From: Alicyclobacillus sacchari
GTDB lineage: Bacteria; Bacillota; Bacilli; Alicyclobacillales; Alicyclobacillaceae
DNA: 64,000 nucleotides
Assembly (NCBI RefSeq): GCF_004366795.1
Contig: NZ_SORF01000003.1
Location: 186,001 to 250,000, forward strand
Direction: 5' to 3'
A program made the position numbers and the translations under genes. The notes beneath the pieces were generated by a model that saw only the letters and a list, made by a program, of their open reading frames with translations, did no database searches and was not told the DNA's origin. Positions 41,520 to 50,992 of the stretch are shown in pieces. Positions within the stretch are counted from its first letter, which is position 1; each line of letters opens with the position of its first letter.

Positions 41520-42262
41520 AATACCCAGACGGAGGGCGTGCTGCACACATGGGCCAAGAACACGCCCGTGTCTTTCCCACTCGCCACACGCCCTACATCG
41601 ATCCCTTTTTGCTGCTCGATCACTTCGCTGTTGAAAAGCCGTACGGTTTCCCGGATCACCCGCATCGCGGATTCGAAATTGTGACGTATGTTCTGCAGGG
41701 AGCCCTGGCTCACGCCGACAGTGCAGGCCACGAGAGCGTCATTCCTGCGGGAGGCGTACAACACGTCGTCGCTGGCAAGGGCATTGTCCATTCGGAGATG
41801 CCTGGCACCGATGGGATCGACAGCGGATTGCAGCTTTGGATTAACCTACCGCGCAGTGAAAAAGCTATCGATCCCGGCTACGAGGACATCATGCCGGCTG
41901 CACTACCGCGCGAACAAATCGCACCGGGAGTTGAACGGACATGGATTGTCGGCGGATCGTCACCGGTGAAAACGCGCAGAACGATGCGGTTTGAAGACGT
42001 GGTCATTGCTTCCGACCAAACATACACGCTACAAGTGCCTGCCGGCTTCCAAGGGTTTATTTATGTACTCGAAGGCGACGGCCATTTCGGGGAGGAAGAA
42101 ACGCCACTGAACAAAGGAGATTTGCTCATCTGGGCGCTTGCCGACGAAGCCGAACAGATGACGGATGCACCCGTCCGAGCCAGAGGCAATTTACGCGTCG
42201 TATTCGTGTTCGGCGAGCCTGTCGGCGAACGCCCCATTTTTCATGGACCGTTTGTCGACTAA
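41507..42262 (+). CDS. Pirin family protein
   Basis: The 251-residue bicupin has the pirin signature [16 protein letters not shown] with metal-binding His residues, then GIVHSEMPG with the last His and Glu. Pirins bind iron and include quercetin dioxygenases and transcription cofactors; which applies here cannot be told. AAGGAG in the esterase 3' end precedes its ATG, so the two are coupled. A GC-rich terminator follows. Confidence 0.92.
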   Translation: MAWMKYPDGGRAAHMGQEHARVFPTRHTPYIDPFLLLDHFAVEKPYGFPDHPHRGFEIVTYVLQGALAHADSAGHESVIPAGGVQHVVAGKGIVHSEMPGTDGIDSGLQLWINLPRSEKAIDPGYEDIMPAALPREQIAPGVERTWIVGGSSPVKTRRTMRFEDVVIASDQTYTLQVPAGFQGFIYVLEGDGHFGEEETPLNKGDLLIWALADEAEQMTDAPVRARGNLRVVFVFGEPVGERPIFHGPFVD

Positions 42263-42268
42263 GCTGGT

Positions 42269-42306
42269 GGTGGGGGCTCAAGAATGAATCCACCCCCCAC
42301 CTATTT
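42269..42306 (+). terminator. Terminator after the pirin gene
   Basis: GGTGGGGG and CCCCCACC pair over 8 bases, followed by TATTTT. It ends the esterase-pirin operon; the convergent Nudix gene stops within it. Confidence 0.75.
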
Positions 42307-42924
42307 TCATAGAACTCCAAAATGCCTCCACAATAAGCGGTAGTAGCTGGGCTCTCTGTGGACGAGATCGGCTTCCCGAACTATCCTGATATCATCCTCC
42401 CATCCCGTGTCTGTCCACCGTATTCCTGCGACTTCAGTGCTCTGCACCTCGCCCTCGACCAATCCGCGCAAGTCGCGCACCGAAATCCGATACAATCCAC
42501 TCACTTCATCGGTCGCGACGTTGAACTTATGCAAGTCGCATACGTCATGACAGCGCAGGACGAAGACATGACTAAACTCGTTGTCGATCACACCATTTCC
42601 GCGAAATTGGTGCCGTGCCACGCCAATCTTCAGAAGTCGCTGCGGTGATACAGCCACTCCCAGCTCCTCCTGAAGTTCACGCACACCGTCTTCTGGCGAT
42701 TCGCCTGCCGCCAGATGCCCTGCACAACTCACATCCAACTTGCCAGGATTCGTGTCCTTGCCTAGGTGTCGCCTTTGCAGAAGCAGCATACCCTCGCCGG
42801 CGACGTCATCGTACAGCCAGCAATGAAACGTCTGATGCCACCACCCGGCCTGATGCACTTGCGAACGCAAGGCCGCCCCCGTGTGGATCATCTGATCGTC
42901 GAATATATCGAGCAACTCGTCCAT
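42307..42924 (-). CDS. Nudix hydrolase, isopentenyl-isomerase-like subgroup
   Basis: The 205-residue protein has the Nudix box GHLAAGESPEDGVRELQEEL, with one residue less between the first Glu and the Arg-Glu than the standard Gx5Ex7REUxEE pattern; this spacing occurs in the YfcD/IPP-isomerase-like group. FHCWLYDD and LLLQRR near the N-terminus also fit that group. Substrate unknown, probably a nucleoside diphosphate derivative. GGGAGTG precedes the ATG. Confidence 0.87.
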   Translation of the reverse strand: MDELLDIFDDQMIHTGAALRSQVHQAGWWHQTFHCWLYDDVAGEGMLLLQRRHLGKDTNPGKLDVSCAGHLAAGESPEDGVRELQEELGVAVSPQRLLKIGVARHQFRGNGVIDNEFSHVFVLRCHDVCDLHKFNVATDEVSGLYRISVRDLRGLVEGEVQSTEVAGIRWTDTGWEDDIRIVREADLVHREPSYYRLLWRHFGVL

Positions 42925-43122
42925 CGTATCACTCCCATTTCGCAGTTTCGTGCCAGACCCATCAGATCCGCCTCTGACATGTCACCATAGCATGCCGCCT
43001 AGTCCAGAGCCACCCGCGGCCCCATATGTCGGCCATGACTCATCTAGCCCGGTTCGCGCGAGTGGAGTACGATGAATCTCAGTGCTTCAATTTGCTGCAA
43101 CTTGACGAAGGAGGTTGTTCTG

Positions 43123-44307
43123 TTGCCTCTCTATGTTTGGCTCGCGTGCGGTATGTATCTCATGAACGGGATGGCAACGGTCGCACTTGGCAGCGTACTA
43201 CCGGTATTCATCCACCACTATCAATCGTCTTACATGCTTGGCAGCGATCTCGTCCTTGCACAGTTCATTGGTTATCTTATCGGCGTCCCACTCTCCCCCA
43301 TTCTAGTCAAAGCCTCCGGCTACCGCGCGCCGATTGCCATGGCTGCGGCTGCGACTGGCATCGCAGAAATCGCCTTTGGCACACTGCCGACTATTTGGTT
43401 GTGCATGGCAATGTCATTCATCAACGGCGTTGGCATGTCCTTACTGCAAGCGACCATTTCGACATCGCTGATAGAATGGTTCCCCTCCAGTCGCGCCGTC
43501 GTGATGAGTCGCACCGAAGCCGCCTTTGGTCTTGGCTGCGTCATCACGCCGCTTTTGGCCAGTTGGTCCATCCGCGCCGGCGACTGGCGCCTCTGTTTCT
43601 TCGTCGTCGGCGCCCTCGCCGTTCTACTTGCTGTAGTCACGTTCGCTTTACCCATCGCGCAGCCTGAACACCACAGCGGCCCCATCGACGCGCCGACAGC
43701 AGCCGTGGACATCGCCCGCCGTTCCGAGAAATGGGCACTCTTTGGGCTGTTCATGTTCGCAATCCTCGTCTATGTCGGCGTTGAATCGTGTGTGAACAAC
43801 TTCTTTCCGGCCATTTTCGCGAATCACTTGCACCTATCCGCAAGCGCTGCGTCGCTGTCCGTAAGCCTCTTCTGGATCGCCATGGTCGTCGGCCGGATGG
43901 CCACAGGCTGGGTGATTCGCAGGTTGCCATATCGTCCATATCTCACGTTGGCAACCGGTGGTACGCTCGTCGTGATGTTGGCGATCGCGATGACCCAGTG
44001 GCCATTTGCTGCCTACGTCGAGGCATTTGCGACAGGGATGTTCATGTCCGGAATTTATGTGGTCACACTCGTTTTTGCCAATCACTCATTTCCAGAGATG
44101 ACCGCCCTCGTCACGCGCCTTGTTACCTTTTTTGCCGGCATCGGCGGTGCCATTTTGCCAACCGCGTTTGGCTGGATCATGACGCGCACCAGTGCTTTCG
44201 TCGCCGTGCTCAGCCTCGCGGCATTTGCGGCCATTCTGTTCGCCGCCATCATCGCCGCCAGCGCCTTTACACGATCGCGATCGCGCATGACACAAACGCC
44301 AGCCTGA
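43123..44307 (+). CDS. MFS transporter
   Basis: The 394-residue protein has about 12 helices, beginning YVWLACGMYLMNGMATVALG, with a central cytoplasmic loop around residues 185-205. It matches the oxalate/formate-like or general sugar/drug MFS group but nothing points to one substrate. TTG 43123 lies eight bases after AAGGAGG, so this start is preferred over ATG 43072, which would place the ribosome site inside the gene. Confidence 0.8.
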   Translation: MPLYVWLACGMYLMNGMATVALGSVLPVFIHHYQSSYMLGSDLVLAQFIGYLIGVPLSPILVKASGYRAPIAMAAAATGIAEIAFGTLPTIWLCMAMSFINGVGMSLLQATISTSLIEWFPSSRAVVMSRTEAAFGLGCVITPLLASWSIRAGDWRLCFFVVGALAVLLAVVTFALPIAQPEHHSGPIDAPTAAVDIARRSEKWALFGLFMFAILVYVGVESCVNNFFPAIFANHLHLSASAASLSVSLFWIAMVVGRMATGWVIRRLPYRPYLTLATGGTLVVMLAIAMTQWPFAAYVEAFATGMFMSGIYVVTLVFANHSFPEMTALVTRLVTFFAGIGGAILPTAFGWIMTRTSAFVAVLSLAAFAAILFAAIIAASAFTRSRSRMTQTPA

Positions 44308-44320
44308 TGAACGAAGCTAA

Positions 44321-44342
44321 AGGGGGCCCCGGAAAGCCCCCT
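44321..44342. terminator. Hairpin between convergent transporter genes
   Basis: AGGGGGC and GCCCCCT form a 7-base-pair GC stem with an 8-base loop between the MFS gene and the convergent permease gene; TTTAGCTT follows on the minus strand. Confidence 0.65.
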
Positions 44343-44384
44343 GCTGCAAGTTCCCCGTTGCCTGCTGCCTATAGAACGCCTTGG

Positions 44385-45743
44385 CTATGCCAACAGAATG
44401 GCGACGACAGTCGCCACCGCGAGGCCACAGATAACCGGAATGAAGTTGCGCCTCGTCAGCTCCTCCGGATCGCACCCTGTCACGCCTGCAATGTCGAGCA
44501 CACCCCATGGAACCAATGTGCCACCACCACTCCAGACGGATCCCATTTGCCCAAGCGCCGCAAGCACCGCGATGTTGGCACCAATAGGGGTGCCTAACGC
44601 CTGTGCCAACGTGCCTACGAGCACGAGACCTGAAAATCCAGAACCGTCGAGCCCAGCGATCACGCCGACGAGCACGATGATGATCGCCACCGGTGCAACG
44701 GAAAGCGGCACGTGTGCAGCCAATGCCTTGCCCAGATCGAGCAGAAAGCCTGGCGCCCCATTCCCCAAAATCTGCGGCGACACGTCTGGCGATCCCATGA
44801 AAAAGAACCCCGCAATTGGAATGACCGGCGCAAAGACGCGGATCGAAAAGATGAACCCATCTTGCAGGAAGGTCATCACGGCCGCCGGGGACTTCGTGCC
44901 ATATTCCAAGATGGCAATGGCCAGAAACAAGAGCAATGCGACCCCGCCGATGAACGCAGTTGCGTCACCGCCCCGCAATGGCAGTAGGATGGTGGTCAGG
45001 ATGGTCGCAAGGAAGGCGAGCGGTACAACAACGGCGGCGAATTTGGCAGCCAAACCGAACTCGGTTCGCACAGTTGCCACCTGTACTTCGCCAACCGAAA
45101 GCTTGCCGCGGCGCATATCGCGACGCAAAAACAAATACCCGAGCACTGTACTCACGATACCTGTTGCGAGTACCAACGGCACACTCGCCTGTAACACCGA
45201 AGTCACCGACACACCTGCGGCTGAACTTGTGAGCTTCGGAGCACCCTGAATGACGAAGTCTCCCGAGAGTGCAATGCCGTGTCCGAACAAATTCATCGTC
45301 ATCGCGGCGCCAATCAGCGGTAATCCAGCGCGCATAGCAATAGGCGTCATGAGCGGCGCGACCATCATGGTGGCAGGCGTTGGCCAAACAAACAACGAGA
45401 CAGCTCCCTTGATGAGACCTGTGCCCCAAAAGGCAACACCTGGCGTTTTGACAGAGTTGCGAAATGGACGGAGTAGCAGTTGATCCGCTCCGATGCGCTC
45501 CATCAAACGCAACAGCGCAACCATCAAACCAATGATGATGATGATCCCTAGCAGGTTGGTCGCGCTCGCCAAATTGGCGTTGTACAGCGTCTGCATACCT
45601 TTCACGAAACTGTGCGTGTACACCCAGCCGATGACGAACGTACCCAACACACAGATGGGTATGACGCCTTTGCGCAGGGCCATGCCGATGATAACGAGAA
45701 CGACCACAGCGAGGTAAATCCAATGCGAAGGCGTAAGATGCAT
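44385..45743 (-). CDS. Ion transporter superfamily permease (GntP/citrate-like)
   Basis: A 452-residue integral membrane protein with 11-13 helices and repeated internal layout. LFVWPTPATMMVAPLMTPIA and the matching C-terminal loop VWSGGGTLVPWGVLDIAGV suggest two re-entrant loops, as in the IT superfamily (GntP, CitMHS, DcuC). Its substrate is probably an organic anion. GGGGGGG is six bases before the ATG. Confidence 0.75.
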   Translation of the reverse strand: MHLTPSHWIYLAVVVLVIIGMALRKGVIPICVLGTFVIGWVYTHSFVKGMQTLYNANLASATNLLGIIIIIGLMVALLRLMERIGADQLLLRPFRNSVKTPGVAFWGTGLIKGAVSLFVWPTPATMMVAPLMTPIAMRAGLPLIGAAMTMNLFGHGIALSGDFVIQGAPKLTSSAAGVSVTSVLQASVPLVLATGIVSTVLGYLFLRRDMRRGKLSVGEVQVATVRTEFGLAAKFAAVVVPLAFLATILTTILLPLRGGDATAFIGGVALLLFLAIAILEYGTKSPAAVMTFLQDGFIFSIRVFAPVIPIAGFFFMGSPDVSPQILGNGAPGFLLDLGKALAAHVPLSVAPVAIIIVLVGVIAGLDGSGFSGLVLVGTLAQALGTPIGANIAVLAALGQMGSVWSGGGTLVPWGVLDIAGVTGCDPEELTRRNFIPVICGLAVATVVAILLA

Positions 45744-45851
45744 GCCATGCCCCCCCTAACCCCTATGGGCTATGTTGGGGCATCATATGGCGGGCTTTTG
45801 AACGGGGTGACGAGATACAGAAGAGCGTATGGTTGCAGACAGATCACGTGA

Positions 45852-45887
45852 ACATGGCAGGCTGCTGATCCAGCAACCCGCCATGTC
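45852..45887. terminator. Long hairpin downstream of the YjcZ-like gene
   Basis: AACATGGCAGGCTGCTG and CAGCAACCCGCCATGT pair over about 15 bases with two mismatches and a very short loop, 38 bases after the stop of the minus-strand YjcZ-like gene. The T-run is poor. Confidence 0.6.
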
Positions 45888-45925
45888 CTCGCCGCAGCTT
45901 TACCCGCAGCACAGCCTCTGTTCAA

Positions 45926-46060
45926 TTAATACATGCCGTATCCGCCTGCACAGCTACAGCTGCTTGCAGCCACGCCGACAGCCGGTACCAGGAGGAAGAA
46001 CAATACGAAGATAATCAAGAACACCACTGCCCAACGCGTGTATCCACCAAACGTACCCAT
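45926..46060 (-). CDS. YjcZ-like small membrane protein, probably sporulation-linked
   Basis: The 44-residue protein reads MGTFGGYTRWAVVFLIIFVL, a hydrophobic helix, then AASSCSCAGGYGMY. YjcZ-family sporulation proteins are tiny Gly/Tyr-rich proteins with one helix, but theirs normally has the Gly-Tyr part first, so the assignment is by resemblance. AAGGGGA precedes ATG 46060; the frame runs on to 46150 into the proA 3' end. Confidence 0.6.
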   Translation of the reverse strand: MGTFGGYTRWAVVFLIIFVLFFLLVPAVGVAASSCSCAGGYGMY

Positions 46061-46150
46061 GAACCAGTTCCCCTTTCGCGATAGGAATGGTCCATCGTAC
46101 GTCCGCATTTCTCTTGGCACAACCGACAAAGGCCGTGACCATTCGCTCAC

Positions 46151-47452
46151 CTACTTGCGAACTTGTCCGTCTCCGTGCACGACGTATTTGTAACTCGTCA
46201 ATTCACGCAACCCCATCGGTCCGCGCGCATGCAGCTTTTGCGTCGAAATGCCAATCTCGGCGCCAAAGCCAAACTCAAAGCCATCCGTAAAGCGCGACGA
46301 TGCGTTATGATACACCACAGCCGCATCGACGCGCTGTAAAAACTGCTCTGCGGCAACTTCGTCCTCCGTGATAATGACTTCCGAATGTGCCGTCCCGTAG
46401 CGCTCGATGTGCGCGATCGCGTCGTCAAGGGAATCGACGATGCGCACGGCGAGTGTCAGCGCCAGATATTCGGTCGCCCAGTCGGCTTCTGTCGCGTGTT
46501 GCACAAGATCCGCGAGTCCAACCGCTGCTAGCGCCGCATACGCGCGATCGCATACACGCAGTTCAACGCCGCTGGCGAGCAAGGTCCGCGCCGCTTCCGG
46601 AAGCCATTGCGCCGCCACATCTTTGTGCACGAGCAGCGTTTCAGCCGCGTTACACACGGATGGCCGTTGTATTTTCGCATTCACGATCACGGCTGTGGCC
46701 TTCGCAAAGTCAGCCGCCTTATCGACATAGACGTGGCAGTTCCCCACGCCAGTCTCAATGACCGGCACAATGGCATTCTCGACAACGCGCCGAATCAAAC
46801 CTTCGCCACCGCGCGGTATCGCGAGATCGACCAACCCCCGCGCCCGAATTAACATGTCGACCGTTTCCCGCTCCGTCCGCTCGACGAGCAACACAGCATC
46901 CTGCGGCAACCCGGCCGCTGCCAACCCGCGATGTAGCGCCCGTACAATTGCCTGGTTGCTCTTCAAGGCCTCGCGGCCGCCGCGTAACACTGCGACATTG
47001 CCCGTTTTCACAGCCAATCCCGCCGCGTCGACCGTGACGTTTGGGCGGGCTTCGTAGATCATGGCGATAACGCCCATGGGCACGCGCACCTTCCGGATAT
47101 CGAGGCCATTCGGACGCACGAAATGCTCCATCCGCTCTCCCACCGGATCGGGCAATTCGATCAGCGCGGCCAGCCCATCCACCATTTGCCGCACCCGCCG
47201 CTCATCGAGCGCCAGTCTGTCGATTCGCGCTTCCGGCTGGCCGGCCTCGCGAGCAGCCGCGACATCTTCCATATTCGCCGCGAGAATTGCGGCACATTCC
47301 GCCCACAGAGCCTTCCCCATCTCGCGCAGCGCTTCGTTCTTCTGTTTGGTCGATGCCACGAAAAGCGTTCGTTTCGCCCCTTGCGCGCGGCGCAACATCT
47401 CATGGACTGCCTCCTGCAGCGCCATCGCACTGCCACTCGGCGCCTCCGTCAT
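46151..47452 (-). CDS. proA: Gamma-glutamyl phosphate reductase
   Basis: ProA reduces gamma-glutamyl phosphate to glutamate semialdehyde, the second step to proline. The 433-residue aldehyde-dehydrogenase-fold protein has YEARPNVTVDAAGLAVKTGN, the catalytic Cys in RPSVCNAAETLLVH, and FGAEIGISTQKLHARGPMG at the end. Its ATG overlaps the proB stop (ATGA), so the two are made together as a pair. Confidence 0.95.
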   Translation of the reverse strand: MTEAPSGSAMALQEAVHEMLRRAQGAKRTLFVASTKQKNEALREMGKALWAECAAILAANMEDVAAAREAGQPEARIDRLALDERRVRQMVDGLAALIELPDPVGERMEHFVRPNGLDIRKVRVPMGVIAMIYEARPNVTVDAAGLAVKTGNVAVLRGGREALKSNQAIVRALHRGLAAAGLPQDAVLLVERTERETVDMLIRARGLVDLAIPRGGEGLIRRVVENAIVPVIETGVGNCHVYVDKAADFAKATAVIVNAKIQRPSVCNAAETLLVHKDVAAQWLPEAARTLLASGVELRVCDRAYAALAAVGLADLVQHATEADWATEYLALTLAVRIVDSLDDAIAHIERYGTAHSEVIITEDEVAAEQFLQRVDAAVVYHNASSRFTDGFEFGFGAEIGISTQKLHARGPMGLRELTSYKYVVHGDGQVRK

Positions 47453-48576
47453 CTCACATTCGCCCCCTTCACCAATACCATGTCATTGCGATGGACGACT
47501 TCGTGCACGTTGTGTAAATCCTCGCCAGCCCGGCGGCGCGCCAGTAAATCGTCGAGATCGCGAGCGGAAAAACTCGTAATGCCCTTGCCGACCGGTTCGC
47601 CCTTCATGCTTTGCAAGAGGACCACCGCTCCTTCCTGAAAGTCACCTTCGATCCGAACGATGCCAGGTACGAGCAAACTTCCACCAGCCGTCAATAATGC
47701 GCGCACCGCACCCTCATCGATCATCAACGAACCTTCTGGCTTGGGTGCATGCATCAGCCATGACTTGCGCAAGCTGACCGGCTGCGGCGACGCCAGAAAC
47801 CGCGTCCCGACAGCTTCACCGGCCAAGACGCGACGCAAAACGTCCGGTGTCTCCGCGCTTGCAATCACCACTTCAACTCCGGCCCGCACCGCCGCCTTGG
47901 CAGCGATCAACTTCGTGCGCATGCCGCCAGTGCCAACCACGCTGCCAGCGCCTCCGGCCAATCGTTCGATCTCGTCGGTAACCTCCGCCACGACTTCAAT
48001 TCGCTTCGCCGAAGGATCCGTGCGCGGATTTGCCGTGTACAGACCATCGATATCCGTCAGCAAAACGAGCCTATCCGCCTCCGACACCAAAGCCGCGAGG
48101 CCGGCGAGCGAATCGTTGTCACCAAACCGGATCTCCTCAACCGCCACCGTGTCGTTTTCGTTGATGATTGGCACAATGTCGTGGCGCAACAAAGCCTGAA
48201 CAGTATTCCGAATGTGCACAAAACGCTTTCTATCTTCAACGTCCGCACGTGTCAACAGCAACTGGCCCACATGGAGCCCTTCCTTGGCAAACAATCGCTC
48301 GTACTCCTCCATGAGCGCCGTCTGCCCGACCGCCGCAGCCGCTTGCTTTTCGGGCATTGAGATGCGGGCGCGCTGCCATCCTAGCTTGCCTAGCCCCGCT
48401 GCGATCGCACCCGAAGACACCAACACCACGTGCCAGCCCCCTTCTCTATAGAGCGTGGCAATTTGCTTGACCAACCGCTCCATCTTCGCGATCGCCAAAA
48501 CGCCGGAGCCATCAGTCAAGGAGCTCGATCCCACTTTCACGACGGCGCATTGCCGACGCCTTGTCCCGTTCGTCAT
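47449..48576 (-). CDS. proB: Glutamate 5-kinase with PUA domain
   Basis: ProB phosphorylates glutamate, the first step of proline synthesis and the point of proline feedback. The 375 residues comprise an amino acid kinase domain (VVKVGSSSLTDGSG, VSSGAIAAG, INENDTVAVEEIRFGDND, GTGGMRTKLIAAKAA) and a C-terminal PUA domain from about residue 275. Length is typical. GAGG lies ten bases before the ATG. I looked for a proline T-box in the short leader and found none. The FAH-family gene lies 72 bases upstream on the same strand, so they may share a transcript. Confidence 0.95.
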   Translation of the reverse strand: MTNGTRRRQCAVVKVGSSSLTDGSGVLAIAKMERLVKQIATLYREGGWHVVLVSSGAIAAGLGKLGWQRARISMPEKQAAAAVGQTALMEEYERLFAKEGLHVGQLLLTRADVEDRKRFVHIRNTVQALLRHDIVPIINENDTVAVEEIRFGDNDSLAGLAALVSEADRLVLLTDIDGLYTANPRTDPSAKRIEVVAEVTDEIERLAGGAGSVVGTGGMRTKLIAAKAAVRAGVEVVIASAETPDVLRRVLAGEAVGTRFLASPQPVSLRKSWLMHAPKPEGSLMIDEGAVRALLTAGGSLLVPGIVRIEGDFQEGAVVLLQSMKGEPVGKGITSFSARDLDDLLARRRAGEDLHNVHEVVHRNDMVLVKGANVR

Positions 48577-48648
48577 TGAATGTTCGCCTCAACTTGTTTG
48601 AATTGCAGAGGGCTTCCTTGCCCCTATCTCCCTGTGCAGGGCAGAAAC

Positions 48649-49512
48649 CTAGCGCGCGACCCGCGTGCATAGTTGGCCAAGCCCTTCAATCTCGCAGACG
48701 ATCTCGTCGCCGGCATCCAACCACCGCTGTTCCGACATACCGAGAATAACCCCTTCCGGAGTCCCGGTATAAATCAAATCTCCAGGTTCCAGCGTCATGA
48801 TCTGAGATAAATCGGAGATGATTTCTGCCACGCTGAAAATCATATCTACCGTCGAGGAATCTTGCCGTAGCTCGCCATTCACAAAGCAACGCAAGCGCAA
48901 CGATTGCGGATCGTTGACTTCATCGGCAGTGACCAAGTAGGGTCCCAGTGGCGCAAACCCGTCAATCGCCTTACCATACAGCCATTGACTGTTGCGCATC
49001 TGCAAGTCGCGTGCACTGAGATCGTTGCCAACAGCGTAGCCGTATACGGCTTGTAACGCGTCGTCGACCGCAACGCGATGCACCCGCTGGCTAATGACAG
49101 CAACAAGTTCAACCTCATAGTCACATTGCTCCGCAACGGGTGGAATAAGCACAGTCTGCCGGTGGCCAGATAGACTATTCGAAAATTTGGTGAAATAGAC
49201 TGGCGACACCGGGATGGGCATATTGGATTCTTCGGCATGTTTGCGATAATTGAGACCCACGCAGATGATCTTTCTCGGATTCAGAACAGGCGGCGCGAAC
49301 ACGACATCCTCCAACGGTATCGTGACACCACCCTGTTCAGCCAGCTGCCGAAGTTGCTCTTTGGCCTGCTCGCCGCCAGCGATAAGCGCCACACTGTCCT
49401 CAGGTATCGTCTGCCCAAGCATGTGAGCCGTTGCAGTCACGTCAACGATTTCATCGCCGCGGACAAGCCCCAGATGAAGTCTGCCATCTTGATAAAACGA
49501 ACATAGTTTCAT
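48649..49512 (-). CDS. Fumarylacetoacetate hydrolase family protein
   Basis: The 287-residue protein has the FAH fold: PRKIICVGLNYRKHAEE, the metal-binding Glu pair in YEVELVAVI, YAVGNDLSARDLQ, and GDLIYTGTPEGVILGM. Members hydrolyse or decarboxylate acyl-pyruvates and related diketo acids (for example 2-hydroxyhepta-2,4-diene-1,7-dioate isomerase or oxaloacetate decarboxylase). The actual substrate is unknown. ATG 49512 has GAGGTG nine bases before it; a GTG four codons upstream overlaps that site. Confidence 0.9.
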   Translation of the reverse strand: MKLCSFYQDGRLHLGLVRGDEIVDVTATAHMLGQTIPEDSVALIAGGEQAKEQLRQLAEQGGVTIPLEDVVFAPPVLNPRKIICVGLNYRKHAEESNMPIPVSPVYFTKFSNSLSGHRQTVLIPPVAEQCDYEVELVAVISQRVHRVAVDDALQAVYGYAVGNDLSARDLQMRNSQWLYGKAIDGFAPLGPYLVTADEVNDPQSLRLRCFVNGELRQDSSTVDMIFSVAEIISDLSQIMTLEPGDLIYTGTPEGVILGMSEQRWLDAGDEIVCEIEGLGQLCTRVAR

Positions 49513-49695
49513 GCGTCTAGGCACCTCTTCTACAGTTCATGAGAGCGGACATTCGGTATACCATACCCTACAGAAACCACTATAGATTTTTCAGCCTAGT
49601 CTGTGCATCATGATATCTGTACCATTGTAGCAGAAGGCAGGCCCCAATGTCCCCTTCCGGGCTGTCAAACATCAAAGCAAAGGATTTGTTGACCG

Positions 49696-50718
49696 ATGTC
49701 AGAAAGAAAGAGAATCACAAAGAAAGCGATTGCTGAACAACTAGGACTTTCGATCTCCACGGTGGATCGAGCGCTGAACGGACGGGGTGGTGTGAAACCA
49801 GAAACTTATCGGCGTATCATGGAAGCTGTCGAACAGCTTCAATATTCTGTCAACACGTCCGCGAGGCTACTGTCCAAAGGTCGCGATGTCACCATTGGCG
49901 TTGTTCTTCCCGAGTATCCTGCAGACTTCTGGGTGCAAATTGCACGCGGTGTCGAGGATGCCATTCTGGAACTACGCGATTTCGGTTTGCACGTTGAATG
50001 GATCTGCGTGTCAGACACTGATGAATCCAGCCAGAAAACTATTGCGGATTGGATTGCGAGTGGCAAACTAGATGGGCTTGCTCTTCCTGGAGGAAACTTG
50101 GATTACGTAAACGTCATCGATTCCGCTATCGACAAAGGGATTCCAGTCTGTACATTCAACATTGATGCCCCGAGTAGCAAGCGCTTATTTTATGTAGGCT
50201 GCGACTACGCCAATGCAGGCCGCCTAGCCGCAGAATTGATGGCAAAACTATTGCGTGGTCATGGAAAGGTTGCGCTTGTTACTGATTCCATGACTTCATT
50301 TCAATCACAACAAAAGATAATCGGCTTTCGGGAGGAGTTGTCCTATTATCCAGGTGTCAAACTGGTTGGACCACTCAAAATGGAATCGGAGGAACCTGAG
50401 TTATCCATACGCCATATGGAACATGATTTGTCTGCCGTTGATGGTATCTATGTGTCAAACGCGGAAGTACATAGCTTTGCCATATCACCGTTTGCAAACG
50501 ACAAACTACTAATTGGCCACGATATGAGTCCTCACGTGCTACAGGACTTGCGTAGCGGATCCATTACCGCCGTCATTTGTCAAGATCCCTGGCGACAAGG
50601 CTACCTTCCGGTGAAAAAGCTATTTAAGTACATCACGCTTGGGGAAGACATCGCGAAAACAGCCTACATCACCCGATTGGAAATCGTGATGCGCGGGAAC
50701 GCTTCATTCTACATCTGA
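49696..50718 (+). CDS. LacI-family regulator of the alpha-xyloside locus
   Basis: The N-terminus RITKKAIAEQLGLSISTVDR is a LacI helix-turn-helix; the remaining 280 residues are a type 1 periplasmic-binding-protein fold (IGVVLPEYPADFWVQIARGV). This effector domain resembles RbsB/LacI sensors of free sugars. It is transcribed in the same direction as the binding protein-permease-xylosidase genes and probably binds the two palindromes that flank their promoter. A line I counted inside it has 40% G+C, well below the proA region. AAAGGA is eleven bases before the ATG. Confidence 0.87.
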   Translation: MSERKRITKKAIAEQLGLSISTVDRALNGRGGVKPETYRRIMEAVEQLQYSVNTSARLLSKGRDVTIGVVLPEYPADFWVQIARGVEDAILELRDFGLHVEWICVSDTDESSQKTIADWIASGKLDGLALPGGNLDYVNVIDSAIDKGIPVCTFNIDAPSSKRLFYVGCDYANAGRLAAELMAKLLRGHGKVALVTDSMTSFQSQQKIIGFREELSYYPGVKLVGPLKMESEEPELSIRHMEHDLSAVDGIYVSNAEVHSFAISPFANDKLLIGHDMSPHVLQDLRSGSITAVICQDPWRQGYLPVKKLFKYITLGEDIAKTAYITRLEIVMRGNASFYI

Positions 50719-50756
50719 ATCGGTTACCGATTCCTGTCTAATCTCCACGCGTAGTT

Positions 50757-50772
50757 TGATGCACGTATATCA
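50757..50772. promoter_or_regulatory. Operator O1, upstream palindrome
   Basis: TGATGCACGTATATCA is an imperfect palindrome centred on ACGT and nearly identical to the one at 50939. It lies 41 bases before the -35 of the xyloside operon promoter. Confidence 0.6.
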
Positions 50773-50813
50773 AATTATGTGCAAATGACCACTGCATATA
50801 TTCAATGTTATTC

Positions 50814-50842
50814 TTTACATCACAGCACTTTCGACTTAGAAT
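50814..50842 (+). promoter_or_regulatory. Promoter of the alpha-xyloside ABC operon
   Basis: TTTACA and TAGAAT are exactly 17 bases apart, 150 bases before the binding protein start and between the two operators. A TTGACA at 50850 lacks a matching -10. Confidence 0.6.
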
Positions 50843-50938
50843 AAGTGCATTGACACCACTATTTTGTATGTAATCGGTTTCTTCGTGCTATTTGGACCCT
50901 TTACCCAACCGAAAGGGCGGTGATATTCAGCAATATAT

Positions 50939-50954
50939 TGATGTACGTATATCA
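50939..50954. promoter_or_regulatory. Operator O2, downstream palindrome
   Basis: TGATGTACGTATATCA differs from O1 by one base and is followed by the similar run TTTTATG. It lies about 100 bases after the promoter and just before the binding protein gene. O1 and O2 are 182 bases apart, so one repressor tetramer could hold both in a loop. Confidence 0.65.
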
Positions 50955-50992
50955 TTTTATGAGGGATATGAATCAAAGTAAGGGGGAAGAAC

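Noticed and set aside
48577-48648. Proline T-box leader before proBA
   Set aside because: The leader is only 72 bases and lacks the T-box TGGNACCGCG sequence.
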